64,000 nucleotides of DNA from UBA5578 sp964018915 (GCA_964018915.1 CAXHRJ010000001.1:586337-650336); one strand, 5' to 3'; shown: positions 24,604-34,361, counted from the first letter of the stretch. Notes: generated by a model from the sequence alone, not told the origin. Translations and numbers: made by a program.

Positions 24604-24645
24604 ACAATCACCTCCATAAAAAAGAGACATTTTTTAAATGTCTCT
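24599..24645. repeat. 47-bp perfect direct repeat, copy 2
   Basis: Identical to 21217-21263. It terminates upstream transcription and supplies SD and start codon to the first lysis-cassette gene. Confidence 0.9.
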
Positions 24646-24733
24646 TTCATAGTTTAACTTATTTTACTAATAATTGTTTTCTATAATTATAATAAACTCC
24701 TCAACATATATTTTTTTACAATTCTTTTATATG

Positions 24734-25006
24734 CTAATTTGCTTCTATATAATACCAGTTTTCAATTAATTTCTCTTTATACAAAACATGATATCCCGAA
24801 TTTTCTCATCCTTGTTCATCTATTAGAAAAAATTTGAGCGCTTTTCACAAAATTATTATCAACACTAAAAGTTATATTACCATTGCTTTTACTAATGTCT
24901 TGGAGCGATAAATTTTCCACAGATAATCTTCTGATTCAATTCCTCTTAAAATTTGAAATAAATAGTTATTCCAAGCAGTTGGTATACAAAACTTTATTCC
25001 TATCAT
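24734..25006 (-). pseudogene. Broken DUF2691-like gene
   Basis: Starts well (AGGAGG, ATG at 25006; MIGIKFCIPTAWNNYLFQIL then RGIESEDYLW), which resembles the DUF2691 opening. The frame then shifts: NLSLQDISKSNGNITFSVDN, a further shift, LIDEQG, an in-frame TGA, and SGYHVLYKEKLIENWYYIEAN ending at 24734. Several disruptions make it dead. It lies among fragments downstream of the RHS gene. The rest of 24646-25135 shows only a short relic near 25070 (MENSEPALTCEEQ). Confidence 0.65.
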
Positions 25007-25135
25007 TTTTCCTCCTATAGGTTTATATTACTGTTCTTCACAAGTCAGTGCTGGTTCAGAGTTTTCCATCTTATTCTTAATATAATAATAAGATATATTT
25101 TTACCTTTCCAAAATATACTATATTACTTAATTTA

Positions 25136-25357
25136 TTATTTGAAAAAACCGGCTACAGCTAATGAAAAAACGCCTAATGTCTCATTAAATGTCGTCTCCA
25201 GATTTGATGTTGATGGAGTAGTTGATAATTTTTTCCGTGTAGAATTTTTTATATTATAATCAATAGTCGCATAAGATGAATTTATCAAGGCATCTGTTCC
25301 ACCTTGCAACATTTTCTTTTGGGCATATCTTCCTGTAACGACAGTTACTGGTTTCAT
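25136..25357 (-). pseudogene. Unrecognised fragment downstream of the lipoprotein gene
   Basis: A 73-codon frame (MKPVTVVTGRYAQKKMLQGG...) that stays open upstream as DKYWARP until it runs into the lipoprotein gene in another frame. No RBS precedes the ATG. It ends in a hydrophobic tail (TLGVFSLAVAGFFK). It looks like the 3' remnant of a larger gene, perhaps a former RHS C-terminal domain, but no family is recognised. Confidence 0.4.
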
Positions 25358-25373
25358 TGGTCTTGCCCAATAT

Positions 25374-25838
25374 TTATCGATCTTCGCAATTCCAAGAAGT
25401 TTCAGAAGTTAACATTTTTTCTTTAAGTGCATCATAAGAAATATATTTATCTTTTAAATTTTCTCCAAATATAGAATCATTATCCAATTCAGATAATAAT
25501 ACGCCAATTTCAATTACTACACTAGCATTATCATCACTTTTCTCTGCCTTACAGCTAACTCCTGATAAACTACGCCATTCATCACATAAATTTAAAGCAT
25601 CTTGATATTTTTCAGAGGCAAGTGAAAAATTCGAACCATAATCAACTGTCATTTTTTGCGCATATGCTTCTAAACTATCATTATCTATATTAAAATAAAA
25701 AGTTCGTATGTCATTAGCGACATAGTCATTTTGAACATTTTCACTCTTACAGCTTAAAACTTTTGCTTTTTTTACGGTTACATTACAACCAGTTGCAAAC
25801 AACAATATTAATAAAATTAGCATAATAAATCTTTTCAT
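25374..25838 (-). CDS. Small secreted lipoprotein
   Basis: A signal peptide ends in the lipobox FATGC (Cys18), so the mature protein is lipid-anchored on the outside. The 137-residue remainder is acidic (YFNIDNDSLEAYAQKMTVDY, DEWRSLSGVSCKAEKSDD) and resembles the DUF1307-type lipoproteins of Firmicutes. The SD is weak. It lies 56 bases after the RDD-like gene and third from the RHS gene, a position compatible with an extracellular immunity protein; this is inference. Confidence 0.7.
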   Translation of the reverse strand: MKRFIMLILLILLFATGCNVTVKKAKVLSCKSENVQNDYVANDIRTFYFNIDNDSLEAYAQKMTVDYGSNFSLASEKYQDALNLCDEWRSLSGVSCKAEKSDDNASVVIEIGVLLSELDNDSIFGENLKDKYISYDALKEKMLTSETSWNCEDR

Positions 25839-25894
25839 AAAATATAAACATCTTTCTATCTAAAGGTTTAAAATACACTGTTTCTCTAATTATT

Positions 25895-26308
25895 CTATTG
25901 TTTCAGCAATTCCCTATCTTCTTTATAATCCATAACATTGGTCTTACAAACATAATCTGCTACCTGTCTGCCCAAGAACAATAAGAACCAAAAATCAAGT
26001 GGAAATGTGAACATCTCTATAGTTCCCCTTTTTTTCTTTACATCATAGTCCACTGCAACTCCTAACTCGCTATAGATTGCCAAGGAAAAAATTCTTTTTC
26101 CTAAACTTCTTCCTCCAAATAGAATATCCTTTTTGCTATACGATAAATATATTGTAATAAACAAAATAATTACAAATATTATTTGTATACTAATTGATAA
26201 TTTTAAAACAATGGTGTCAAATATTGTGAAAAAAAGCAATACCCCATAAAAATGTACAAAAAAGTCGACTAACCAAGCGAGAATTTTTTTTATTTTCAAT
26301 TGTCGCAT
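25895..26308 (-). CDS. RDD-like membrane protein, possible RHS immunity protein
   Basis: 137 residues. Two hydrophobic segments (VHFYGVLLFFTIFDTIVL and IIFVIILFITIYLSY) are followed by an RDD-family signature (KDILFGGRSLGKRIFSL) and a third segment (FPLDFWFLLFLGRQVADY). Good SD (AAGGAGATG). It is the first gene after the RHS giant, 26 bases downstream, which is the usual place of the cognate immunity gene of a polymorphic toxin. RDD proteins otherwise have varied membrane roles. Confidence 0.65.
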   Translation of the reverse strand: MRQLKIKKILAWLVDFFVHFYGVLLFFTIFDTIVLKLSISIQIIFVIILFITIYLSYSKKDILFGGRSLGKRIFSLAIYSELGVAVDYDVKKKRGTIEMFTFPLDFWFLLFLGRQVADYVCKTNVMDYKEDRELLKQ

Positions 26309-26334
26309 TTTACCATCTCCTTAAACCAATGAAA

Positions 26335-29300
26335 TTACCACGGAATATTGAATCCTATTTTAAAATTTCCTCCAATTCCTAAATGGGCGCCAATATTAAT
26401 TCCAAGAAAAATAGATGAATCATCTGCTTCCACCCCAGAATCTATATTCTTTTTTATTTCAGTAGAAAAAATAAATGTAGTTGTTTCTATAGTATGTTCA
26501 CAATCAGCAATACTACTAATAGAAGCATAGTCATAATTATGAATTATAGATTTGTCAATATCTCCCGAAACAAAATGGTTTTCATGATAATAAGATTTTG
26601 AAAGACCTGCTTTTTTTCCTAAAATATCAATATCAATGCCATAAGTTGTTGTGCCACCCCTAGATATTTTTCCATTTTCCACTTTAATAGTAGAATCTTT
26701 TGAATATCCAGCTTTACCACCAACTGTTGCTACATTTATATTAACATCAAAGCCATAACCACCACTCACTTCTAAAACAAAAGCATTCTTTACACCATTC
26801 CATATGTCTCCAGCAGTTTTGACTACATTTTTTCCAAAATCTACAACAGCTTTTCCAACTTTTTTTGCTGTTTTTACTACGCCCTTTCCAAAATCAACTG
26901 CTTTTTTTCCTAAATCACTAAAAAAACCTTGACCCGAAACATCTGTATTAACAATTGGATTATTACTACAATATGCATACAAATTATTACCCAATAAGTC
27001 CCTATTTGCTCCTATAATACCATCAGCATTCAAGAACCTTCCCCACTGTGGGTTATAATATCTACTATTTAAATAATATAGGGTTGTTTCTGTATCATAA
27101 TAGTAACTTCTATACCTAAATGGATTGATATTTGCTATATGACTAACATCATTGCTAATATCTAATCCATTAGAATCTGTGATAGATAAAATAGTTCCCC
27201 ATGAATCGTAGGTATATTTTGCCACTACATTATAATTACTATCTAGTATTCCTATAATATCATCTAAATTATTTTTGATATAGTAGTACTTATTGTTATT
27301 ATAATAAAAACCAATTAGATTATCTATACTATTACGAATATAGTATATCACATTATTACCCTTTTGTTCAAATATTATTTTAGTTCCTTCTAGATAATAT
27401 TTCGTTTCTATGTCATTTACTGTTTTAGAAGTTCTAATACCATTAACATTATATTTATACTGAATGTCATTATATTTCTTTAATTGTCTACCATTTATCC
27501 ATTCTAAAGTATTATTTCCAATAGTAATAGGATTACCTATCTCATCATAAGTAATATTTATATCATTAAAGCTACTTAACTGATCTTCCCAATCTAAATT
27601 ATTATATTGGTATTTATCTTGTGATATTAAGTCATCAGTAGTAAGATTATAATATTTTTTATTCAAAAGATTTCCTGAAATGTCATAAGTATAACTAATT
27701 TTTTTATTACTTACATAATCTTTTTCTTCTAATAATTCATTATAGTTATCATAACTATATTTCTTTTCTAATATTCCATTATGATAAACTTCAGTAATAT
27801 TTCCTAATTCATCATACTTAGATGAGTATTTATCATTATTATTGTCGATACTCTTTATTAACATAGATGTTCTATTACCATGAGTTACATACTCATAATT
27901 TGTTTGGAATTGATTATCTATATTACGATTTTTTAATCTACCTAATTCATCGTAATTGTAATTTACCTCATTATTGTCAAATGTAGTCTTCGTTAACATA
28001 TCTTCTTCGTTGTAGGTATTGATAATTTCTTTTTTATAACCACCTAAATTTAATGTTTTATTAATTAAATTATTATTTTTATCATATGTATAATGTGTCT
28101 TAAAGTCATTAAATTGATAATCACTCAGTTTTCTGGATAAATCATAAGTATAAAGAATATTATCATTATCTGATAGAATTTTCACTAAAGAGCCATTACT
28201 ATCATACTTATAGTGGTAAGTAGTATCTTCCTTTGTTACTGTCTTTATTCTATCAAAGTCATCATAGGTATAGCTTATTTCATCATTGTTTCCATAAGTT
28301 ATCTTTTTTAAATTACCATTATTTTCTTCATAAGCATTTGTAACTAAAGTAATATTATCTCCTATTTTAACCTGTTTTCTATTACCAAATTCATCATAAA
28401 TAAAATTATATTCTTTATTTTCTTCTGATATTTTAGATAATTGATTTTGTTCATTATAACTATAATGAATCTCTTTTTTACCATTAGTTATTGCTACTGG
28501 CCTTTCCTTACTATCATAAGTTGTTGAAGTTGTATTACCTTTTGCATCTGTAACAGAATTTACTAAACCAGTCTTTGTATCAATATCATAGCAAATTGTA
28601 TTAAAATTTGTATCTGTTGTACTAGTAATAAACTTACCGTCTTCTGTATAAGTAGAACTACTTTCTAAAAATAGTTCACTATCAGTCTCTTCAAAATAAA
28701 ATTCAAAAGAAGCATCATCTTCTATTAAATTTTCTAAAGTAACAATAGCTCCATTATTTTTAACATATAATGGATTTTCTTCATCATTAATAAGATCGAA
28801 TACAAAATCTACAATTTCTTCTTTACTAATTTTCTTTTCACCTTTTAAGTCTTGCGTATTTTCTTCTACAATCCAATCAGCTAAAGTTAGCAATAACATA
28901 TTCTCTGCAAAAATACCTACTTTAATTGCCCTTTTTGTATATTCATCTAATCTTGTAGAAGAAACAAAATCTTGTTCTACAAAGCTATTTAAAAACTCAG
29001 ACAAAGTAAAATTTCTTAACATAGCCTCATGATATTTTTCTTCAATTTCATTTCTAGATAATTTATCTTGATAGTTTTTTCCTCTTACTTGAATATAGTA
29101 ACTTCCATTTTCTCTCTTAATAATTTTAAATAAATCTGCTGTTTCTGCTACATTCGCAATACTTAATGTATTACTAACTACCTTCAAGTACTGATTTCCT
29201 AAAATTGGATATTTTATTCGATAGTACCTTTCATCTACTTTTTCTAATGACCATTTATCATGTCCACAATCATCAGCATTTAAGGAAATTGATTTACTAA

Positions 29301-32300
29301 TACATCTTATATAATTAGAAGTTCCCTTTGCCCTTATTAAGTATAAAGTGTTCTCAACAAGAGAGTTTCCAACACTTGTAATTCTATTTACAATAGGATT
29401 TCCAAAGGAATCATATTTAATACGATTAGATAACCCACTTTCTGAAATACCACCAATTACCCTATCTGTAATCTCATTATCATATTCATAACTAAATTTA
29501 TCACCATTAGGATTAACTGTTTGAATGAGTTGATTATTAGTATCATAATTATAATCTATTTTTTCATTATCTAATCCGTAAAAAGCTTTTAAATTACCAT
29601 TTTCATCATAATCAAAATAATTCTCTCTTACATCTTTATATAAATATAAATTTGTAATATAAAAAGCATTAGCATCATTTTCTTGATTAAATGATAAAGT
29701 TAAAGATGTAAAATCTTTTTCAGCAACAAAACATGTTGAATAATATTGCCAATCATTATCATTAGGATTAAAAGGTGGAGGTAAAAGTGTACAATGACCA
29801 TCCCCTATACCATCATCCACATAATCATATGAAATCATTACAAAATTTCTTACATCATCCATCGCTCCTACTGATTTAAAGCCTTCATCTTTATACCAAA
29901 AATTAATACAATAAGTTTCTCCTTTTTTGCCATTAATCTGGTATGTCTTAGAAAAATTAGACCCCTGAGCTGGATTCATCTTTATTTTTAAAGCTTTATC
30001 ACCTAAATCATTAATATCAACAATCTCAAATACTTGATCCTTGTTGATTTCTGCAAAATCTCCATTTTCAGTGATAGTTTCTCTATCATATGCAGAAACA
30101 GACCATCCATCTAATCCAGATGAAAAATCAGAATTATCCAGCATATTGTATTTGTTTGCTACTTCACCCTCTTCTAATTGAATATCGTCAATATAATAAG
30201 TACCATATCCAAAATCAAAGAAAATTGTTAAATCGCTTGTAGCTTCTTCTGAATAATAAAAAGTAAGTTCGTATCTAAATGGTTCAGCTTCTTTATTATC
30301 AATTACTACTGAAGCACAATCAGTACCACTAACAGTATCAAAACTAACATTCATAGAAGAACTACCTACGCCACAGCAATAGGCACTTAACGTATAATAA
30401 TGGCCTTTTGGTACAGAAACTTCTCTATAACAACTCCCACCATACATACCACCAACAGCTTTCAAACAATACTTACCACTTACTGGATATTCAAGAGATT
30501 TAGAAATACGAAATACTGTTTCATCTGTACAATCAGTTACAAAGCCCAAATCTTCTTCTTCAAAACTAGAATTAGACAAATAATTTTTTACATACTTAAC
30601 TGGTATACCACTAGATAATAATTTATTCTTGGTAGAATTATATTCGTTTGATTCTTCATTGCTATATTCTTGAGTCATACCATAAGCACTTTTTAAATCA
30701 TTCTTAACCTTTAGATTACTTGTAGATATTAAGTTTCCAAGATTATTGTAAGTCATAATAGTTGATCTATTTTTATTATCTATAAGAGTAGTAGAATTAA
30801 ATCCATAAGTAACAGAAAAATATTGACCTAGTGTATCATTCAAGCCATATTGTGATATCATCTTAATTCTAAATGGAGATTGTTCATAGTACTCATATTT
30901 CATTTTCTGACCATTAATATCTGTAATAGTTTCTATAAGGTTATTAGAATTATAAGAAAATAATGTTGTTCCTAATTTAGAAATAATGCTGATTAACTTA
31001 TTATTACTGTAATTTAAAACAACAGTTTCATTAGGGCTAACAACAGTTATCTTATTTTCTTCATAAGTAAGATTAATCTCACTATTATTAGCATCTTCAA
31101 CTTTAATAATTCTATGATTACTATCATAATGAATAATATTTTTATTTTCACTAATATCTATAATTTCATTTAGGTATCCTATTCCATTATCAATTTTAAA
31201 TTTTAATCTATTTCCATTTTTATCAGTTAAAACATATTCTTCCTCTGTTTTATCAATAGTAAGGTTAAGTCCATCTTCATCTTGATAGTGTAAGATAGTT
31301 TCATTTTCATCTTTTACTTCATAAAAATAATGAATAGTTCCATCGCCATCTACATATTCTAAATAGTTAATGACACCAATTAAAGTCTCTTTAATCGTTT
31401 GACTTAGATTAAACTGATTACCTAGTCCTATTCCAATATTTTTTTCAAGAACTACATCATTAGTGTTATAAACTAATGATAAACTTGCTGGGAATTTTCC
31501 TCCAATAGTTGATCCTATCTGAAATACACCTGTTAAGTTTCCATTATAGGTATTAAAGTGAGTACTTCCTTCTGTGAAACCTTGACTTTGATAATTCATA
31601 TAACTCTCTAAACCATTTTGATTACGATATTGAATAACTAAAACTGGTTTTGGACTGTCTCCAGATACTGTATTATTTTTTGAGAAAAATGCTGGTACTT
31701 CTTCTCCTCTATAAATTTCCTTATTTGCCTTTAACATAATTCCATAATTAGATTTATCTTCATACCACTTTTTTACTAGAGTTGTGATATCTGCTGTATT
31801 TATAGTTGCATAGAGTTTATAGCTTCCATCATCCTGTGGAGTCATATTACTTCTATAACTTTCAAAAGAAGCCTCCACTCTTTCATTATATTTATCATTC
31901 ATCGTATTCCAATTAGCTGAAGTTTCACTCCAATTCGCAGTTACTTCATGAACATTGATAATTTCGTGCTGAGACGGAACAACATAGCCATAGCCAATTA
32001 AGTTTAGCAAAGCACCTATTACCTGACTACCTGTTCCTATTGTTGGTAAATCAAACTTAATAAGGGCTCTATTTACTACTTCTTTACCATTTACTTTTTC
32101 TACTCCTACTTTTAAAATATCTTGGCTATTTCTATCTACGTTAGTATCTCCTGGATAAATGTAAGTATCATAAACATCTTTCTTTTCATCAGTGGTATTA
32201 ATAGTAGGGTCTATTACTACTGGGTAAGATGCTGTTTCAAACCATTCTTTATCTAATACTAATTCTAATTGATATCCTAATTCTTTTTTTACTAAATGAT

Positions 32301-32856
32301 AATAAACATCATTATTTCTATTATTATTTGAATCAATCGCAAAAGGATTCTCTATTGTAAAGATTGTTTTTTCATCTTTTAAAGCATGAATTTCATTATT
32401 TACAATTTTTAATATTAAATTGGTTTTAATATCAAATGAAATTTTTTGCATAGCTGATTCTTTATTTTGAATAATAATATTTTCTTTTACTTTATTTGGT
32501 AATAAAAGATATTCAAAATCAATGCCATCTTTAATATTTAAATATTTAATGCTGGTATTATCTATAATAGGTAAAACATTATTACTATCCTCTAAAACTA
32601 AGTTAAAATAACTATCTTCTAATACAAGTTTCATAAATTCATTAGAACTTCTATCTTTGAAATAGGCTTGATAATCATTTTCTTTATTTTTATAATAATT
32701 GTTCTCTCTAACTAGAGTATTATCAATTTCTTTATATTCTCCATCTTTTAAATAATGGATATCTTCATTATAAACTTGTGCGATAATATCTCCATTTTCT
32801 TGTAGAAAGTGTTTTTCACGTTTTTTTCTCAATTCTTTTAATTCAATGCCATCCAT
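26335..32856 (-). CDS. 2173-residue DNRLRE/RHS polymorphic-toxin-like protein without signal peptide
   Basis: N-terminus MDGIELKELRKKREKHF is charged, with no signal peptide. Then a DNRLRE module (DTYIYPGDTNVDRNSQD), RHS/YD repeats, two carbohydrate-binding-like inserts (NYLSNSSFEEEDLG; NMLDNSDFSSGLDGW), a ricin-like trefoil (TLYLIRAKGTSNYIR), more YD repeats and the RHS core end (RYYNPQWGRFLNADGIIG, GNNLYAYCSNNPIVNTD). After this the sequence changes: an amphipathic repeat (KKAVDFGKGVVKTAKKVG, KAVVDFGKNVVKTAG) and a Gly-rich beta region (VSGGYGFDVNINVATVGG) form the variable C-terminal domain. RHS shells encapsulate such domains. The toxin family is not recognised. SD AGAGGTG; 9 bases after the collar gene. 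Confidence 0.9.
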   Translation of the reverse strand: MDGIELKELRKKREKHFLQENGDIIAQVYNEDIHYLKDGEYKEIDNTLVRENNYYKNKENDYQAYFKDRSSNEFMKLVLEDSYFNLVLEDSNNVLPIIDNTSIKYLNIKDGIDFEYLLLPNKVKENIIIQNKESAMQKISFDIKTNLILKIVNNEIHALKDEKTIFTIENPFAIDSNNNRNNDVYYHLVKKELGYQLELVLDKEWFETASYPVVIDPTINTTDEKKDVYDTYIYPGDTNVDRNSQDILKVGVEKVNGKEVVNRALIKFDLPTIGTGSQVIGALLNLIGYGYVVPSQHEIINVHEVTANWSETSANWNTMNDKYNERVEASFESYRSNMTPQDDGSYKLYATINTADITTLVKKWYEDKSNYGIMLKANKEIYRGEEVPAFFSKNNTVSGDSPKPVLVIQYRNQNGLESYMNYQSQGFTEGSTHFNTYNGNLTGVFQIGSTIGGKFPASLSLVYNTNDVVLEKNIGIGLGNQFNLSQTIKETLIGVINYLEYVDGDGTIHYFYEVKDENETILHYQDEDGLNLTIDKTEEEYVLTDKNGNRLKFKIDNGIGYLNEIIDISENKNIIHYDSNHRIIKVEDANNSEINLTYEENKITVVSPNETVVLNYSNNKLISIISKLGTTLFSYNSNNLIETITDINGQKMKYEYYEQSPFRIKMISQYGLNDTLGQYFSVTYGFNSTTLIDNKNRSTIMTYNNLGNLISTSNLKVKNDLKSAYGMTQEYSNEESNEYNSTKNKLLSSGIPVKYVKNYLSNSSFEEEDLGFVTDCTDETVFRISKSLEYPVSGKYCLKAVGGMYGGSCYREVSVPKGHYYTLSAYCCGVGSSSMNVSFDTVSGTDCASVVIDNKEAEPFRYELTFYYSEEATSDLTIFFDFGYGTYYIDDIQLEEGEVANKYNMLDNSDFSSGLDGWSVSAYDRETITENGDFAEINKDQVFEIVDINDLGDKALKIKMNPAQGSNFSKTYQINGKKGETYCINFWYKDEGFKSVGAMDDVRNFVMISYDYVDDGIGDGHCTLLPPPFNPNDNDWQYYSTCFVAEKDFTSLTLSFNQENDANAFYITNLYLYKDVRENYFDYDENGNLKAFYGLDNEKIDYNYDTNNQLIQTVNPNGDKFSYEYDNEITDRVIGGISESGLSNRIKYDSFGNPIVNRITSVGNSLVENTLYLIRAKGTSNYIRCISKSISLNADDCGHDKWSLEKVDERYYRIKYPILGNQYLKVVSNTLSIANVAETADLFKIIKRENGSYYIQVRGKNYQDKLSRNEIEEKYHEAMLRNFTLSEFLNSFVEQDFVSSTRLDEYTKRAIKVGIFAENMLLLTLADWIVEENTQDLKGEKKISKEEIVDFVFDLINDEENPLYVKNNGAIVTLENLIEDDASFEFYFEETDSELFLESSSTYTEDGKFITSTTDTNFNTICYDIDTKTGLVNSVTDAKGNTTSTTYDSKERPVAITNGKKEIHYSYNEQNQLSKISEENKEYNFIYDEFGNRKQVKIGDNITLVTNAYEENNGNLKKITYGNNDEISYTYDDFDRIKTVTKEDTTYHYKYDSNGSLVKILSDNDNILYTYDLSRKLSDYQFNDFKTHYTYDKNNNLINKTLNLGGYKKEIINTYNEEDMLTKTTFDNNEVNYNYDELGRLKNRNIDNQFQTNYEYVTHGNRTSMLIKSIDNNNDKYSSKYDELGNITEVYHNGILEKKYSYDNYNELLEEKDYVSNKKISYTYDISGNLLNKKYYNLTTDDLISQDKYQYNNLDWEDQLSSFNDINITYDEIGNPITIGNNTLEWINGRQLKKYNDIQYKYNVNGIRTSKTVNDIETKYYLEGTKIIFEQKGNNVIYYIRNSIDNLIGFYYNNNKYYYIKNNLDDIIGILDSNYNVVAKYTYDSWGTILSITDSNGLDISNDVSHIANINPFRYRSYYYDTETTLYYLNSRYYNPQWGRFLNADGIIGANRDLLGNNLYAYCSNNPIVNTDVSGQGFFSDLGKKAVDFGKGVVKTAKKVGKAVVDFGKNVVKTAGDIWNGVKNAFVLEVSGGYGFDVNINVATVGGKAGYSKDSTIKVENGKISRGGTTTYGIDIDILGKKAGLSKSYYHENHFVSGDIDKSIIHNYDYASISSIADCEHTIETTTFIFSTEIKKNIDSGVEADDSSIFLGINIGAHLGIGGNFKIGFNIPW

Positions 32857-32865
32857 AAAACACCT

Positions 32866-33561
32866 CTAAGCAACTCTTTTCCACATATAACAAGTAATAT
32901 ATGGTTGTAAATTGTTATGAGCTTGTCCTCCTCCAGTATTCGTTGGAGTATGGGTATGTCCTCCTGATGAGTTCATTGAAGGTGGTACTTTCGCGCCATC
33001 TGCAGTATATCTTTTATGAGCTACTGCTTGATAAGTAGCACTAGAAACTGCCGATACTTGTAAAAATCCTGTATAAGTATGAGTATGCGCTCCAGAGCTT
33101 CCAATGGTATGAGTATGAGCTGGCATCTCTTCTATTGTTAAGGTATGATCTTTTTCTCCTCCCATTTTTTCTACTGTATCAAATTCTGTTTGGGTTGTAT
33201 CCATTCCTATAGGGCATCTTCCTGCTCCCCATGCTTCCCAAGTTCCACCAAATAAGGTATTAGGATTAATATCATTTACTGATAGATAAATACTACCAAT
33301 AGGATATACATCTAATAAATTCATAGAACTTCCACTGTTCGTATTATTACAAGTTAGAGAATTAACTACTAAGTTTCCATCTTCATCTAAACTAAACTTA
33401 TTCTTTTTAGAAGTTAAACAATTAATACTTGCATTATCTACCTCTAAATTTACCTTATCTTCTGTTTTTGTAAAGGCATTAGCAATATAAGTAGGCGCTA
33501 ATTCATAATCTAATGAGGAAGCACCACCACTTACTGCATATCTTTGATTTTCTAAATTCAT
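32866..33561 (-). CDS. Phage tail-collar / baseplate-like protein
   Basis: About 231 residues. The C-terminal half is a phage collar-type domain: YPIGSIYLSVNDINPNTLFG, GTWEAWGAGRCPIGMD, a GGEKDHTLTIEEMPAHTHT and further HTHT repeats, and the closing LQPYITCYMWKRVA. Such domains sit on tail fibres and baseplates and bind receptors. The N-terminus (MNLENQRYAVSGGASSLDYE) may attach to a partner. Start at ATG 33561, 8 bases after GGGAGG. The only tail-like gene seen; no tube, sheath or tape-measure gene is present. Co-transcribed with the RHS gene. Confidence 0.85.
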   Translation of the reverse strand: MNLENQRYAVSGGASSLDYELAPTYIANAFTKTEDKVNLEVDNASINCLTSKKNKFSLDEDGNLVVNSLTCNNTNSGSSMNLLDVYPIGSIYLSVNDINPNTLFGGTWEAWGAGRCPIGMDTTQTEFDTVEKMGGEKDHTLTIEEMPAHTHTIGSSGAHTHTYTGFLQVSAVSSATYQAVAHKRYTADGAKVPPSMNSSGGHTHTPTNTGGGQAHNNLQPYITCYMWKRVA

Positions 33562-33606
33562 TTTATCATTCCTCCCTTTTCTTGAATTTAAAAAGTTTTC
33601 TACCAT

Positions 33607-33835
33607 AATTAAATAACTGACTGCGAATCAGTTCATAGGAATCTCACCTTCTTGAATTTCACAAGACTATTTCTAGAAGTATCATTATACCTACTATTTG
33701 TCATCGCATTAGAAAGAGCAACTTTCTATTTATCATCTAGTAATTATCGCAAGCGTACTAATGAACGTGCTAGAATAGTAGGAACGTATTTAATTATGTT
33801 ATTCAATTGTCAAAGAACAGTATATTCCAATAAAA
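33607..33835. other. Non-coding region upstream of the collar-RHS operon
   Basis: About 230 bases with no credible gene on either strand. Minus-strand TTGACA at 33808-33813 lacks a good -10; TATAAT at 33684-33689 lacks a good -35. GAAGGTGAG followed by ATG-AAC-TGA (near 33645) and a short AACTGA/TCAGTT hairpin precede the collar gene. The operon promoter is therefore unclear and could be non-sigma-A. Confidence 0.4.
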
Positions 33836-33872
33836 AAGGAATATAGAGAGTTACCCTCTCACTATATTCCTC
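33836..33872 (-). terminator. Terminator after the sigma-like gene
   Basis: Minus-strand GGAATATAG and GAGAG pair with CTCT and CTATATTCC around TAAC; six T follow. It separates the regulator from the collar-RHS operon. Confidence 0.85.
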
Positions 33873-33888
33873 ACTTAAATACATTTTT

Positions 33889-34350
33889 TTACATCTGTTT
33901 TAATAAATTTTTTAATTTTTCTTTCGCTTGCTCTATACTAACATAAACAGAATGTATAGAACAATTCTCTTTTAAAGCTATTTCCTTTAATGTCATATCC
34001 TTAAAATAATACATCTTTAATCTTCTTTTTTGTATTTTTGATAATTTATTTATTTCCTGATGTAATCTTTCATAAATAATCTTTTTTAAGGCAATATCTT
34101 CTAAAGAAGTATATTTATTTTTTGTATTATGATATAAAGATTCTTCTGTTAATTCTAAGTGTTCAATATGTCTATCATATTCATTCATTTCTTTTAAATC
34201 TTGTAGTTCAAATAAATTAAATTCGTTATATAATTCATCATTCAATATAACACTTTGTTTTTTTCCTGTGCTATCAATAAAAGTTACAATATGATTTACT
34301 TCTAATGTATAAGGATTATATTTATTTTTTCTTCTTTTTACTGTTTCCAT
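33889..34350 (-). CDS. Phage/mobile-element sigma-70 region-4-like regulator
   Basis: 153 residues. The C-terminal half is a sigma region 4-type helix-turn-helix: INKLSKIQKRRLKMYYFKDM, TLKEIALKENCSIHSVYVSI and a basic helix EQAKEKLKNLLKQ. The N-terminal part (NKYNPYTLEVNHIVTFIDS; NEYDRHIEHLELTEESLYH) matches the sigma-like proteins common on Firmicute prophages and conjugative elements, which activate late or mobile genes. SD GGAGG. Own promoter, structured leader and terminator. It probably drives the collar-RHS operon, which lacks an obvious sigma-A promoter. Confidence 0.8.
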   Translation of the reverse strand: METVKRRKNKYNPYTLEVNHIVTFIDSTGKKQSVILNDELYNEFNLFELQDLKEMNEYDRHIEHLELTEESLYHNTKNKYTSLEDIALKKIIYERLHQEINKLSKIQKRRLKMYYFKDMTLKEIALKENCSIHSVYVSIEQAKEKLKNLLKQM

Positions 34351-34361
34351 AATTCCTCCAA

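Noticed and set aside
32866..33561. Diversity-generating retroelement target in the collar protein
   Set aside because: No reverse transcriptase, template repeat or accessory gene was seen in the window.
33652..33846. 64-codon plus-strand ORF in the gap before the collar gene
   Set aside because: Composition is not protein-like, it has no SD, and it runs into the terminator of the sigma-like gene.
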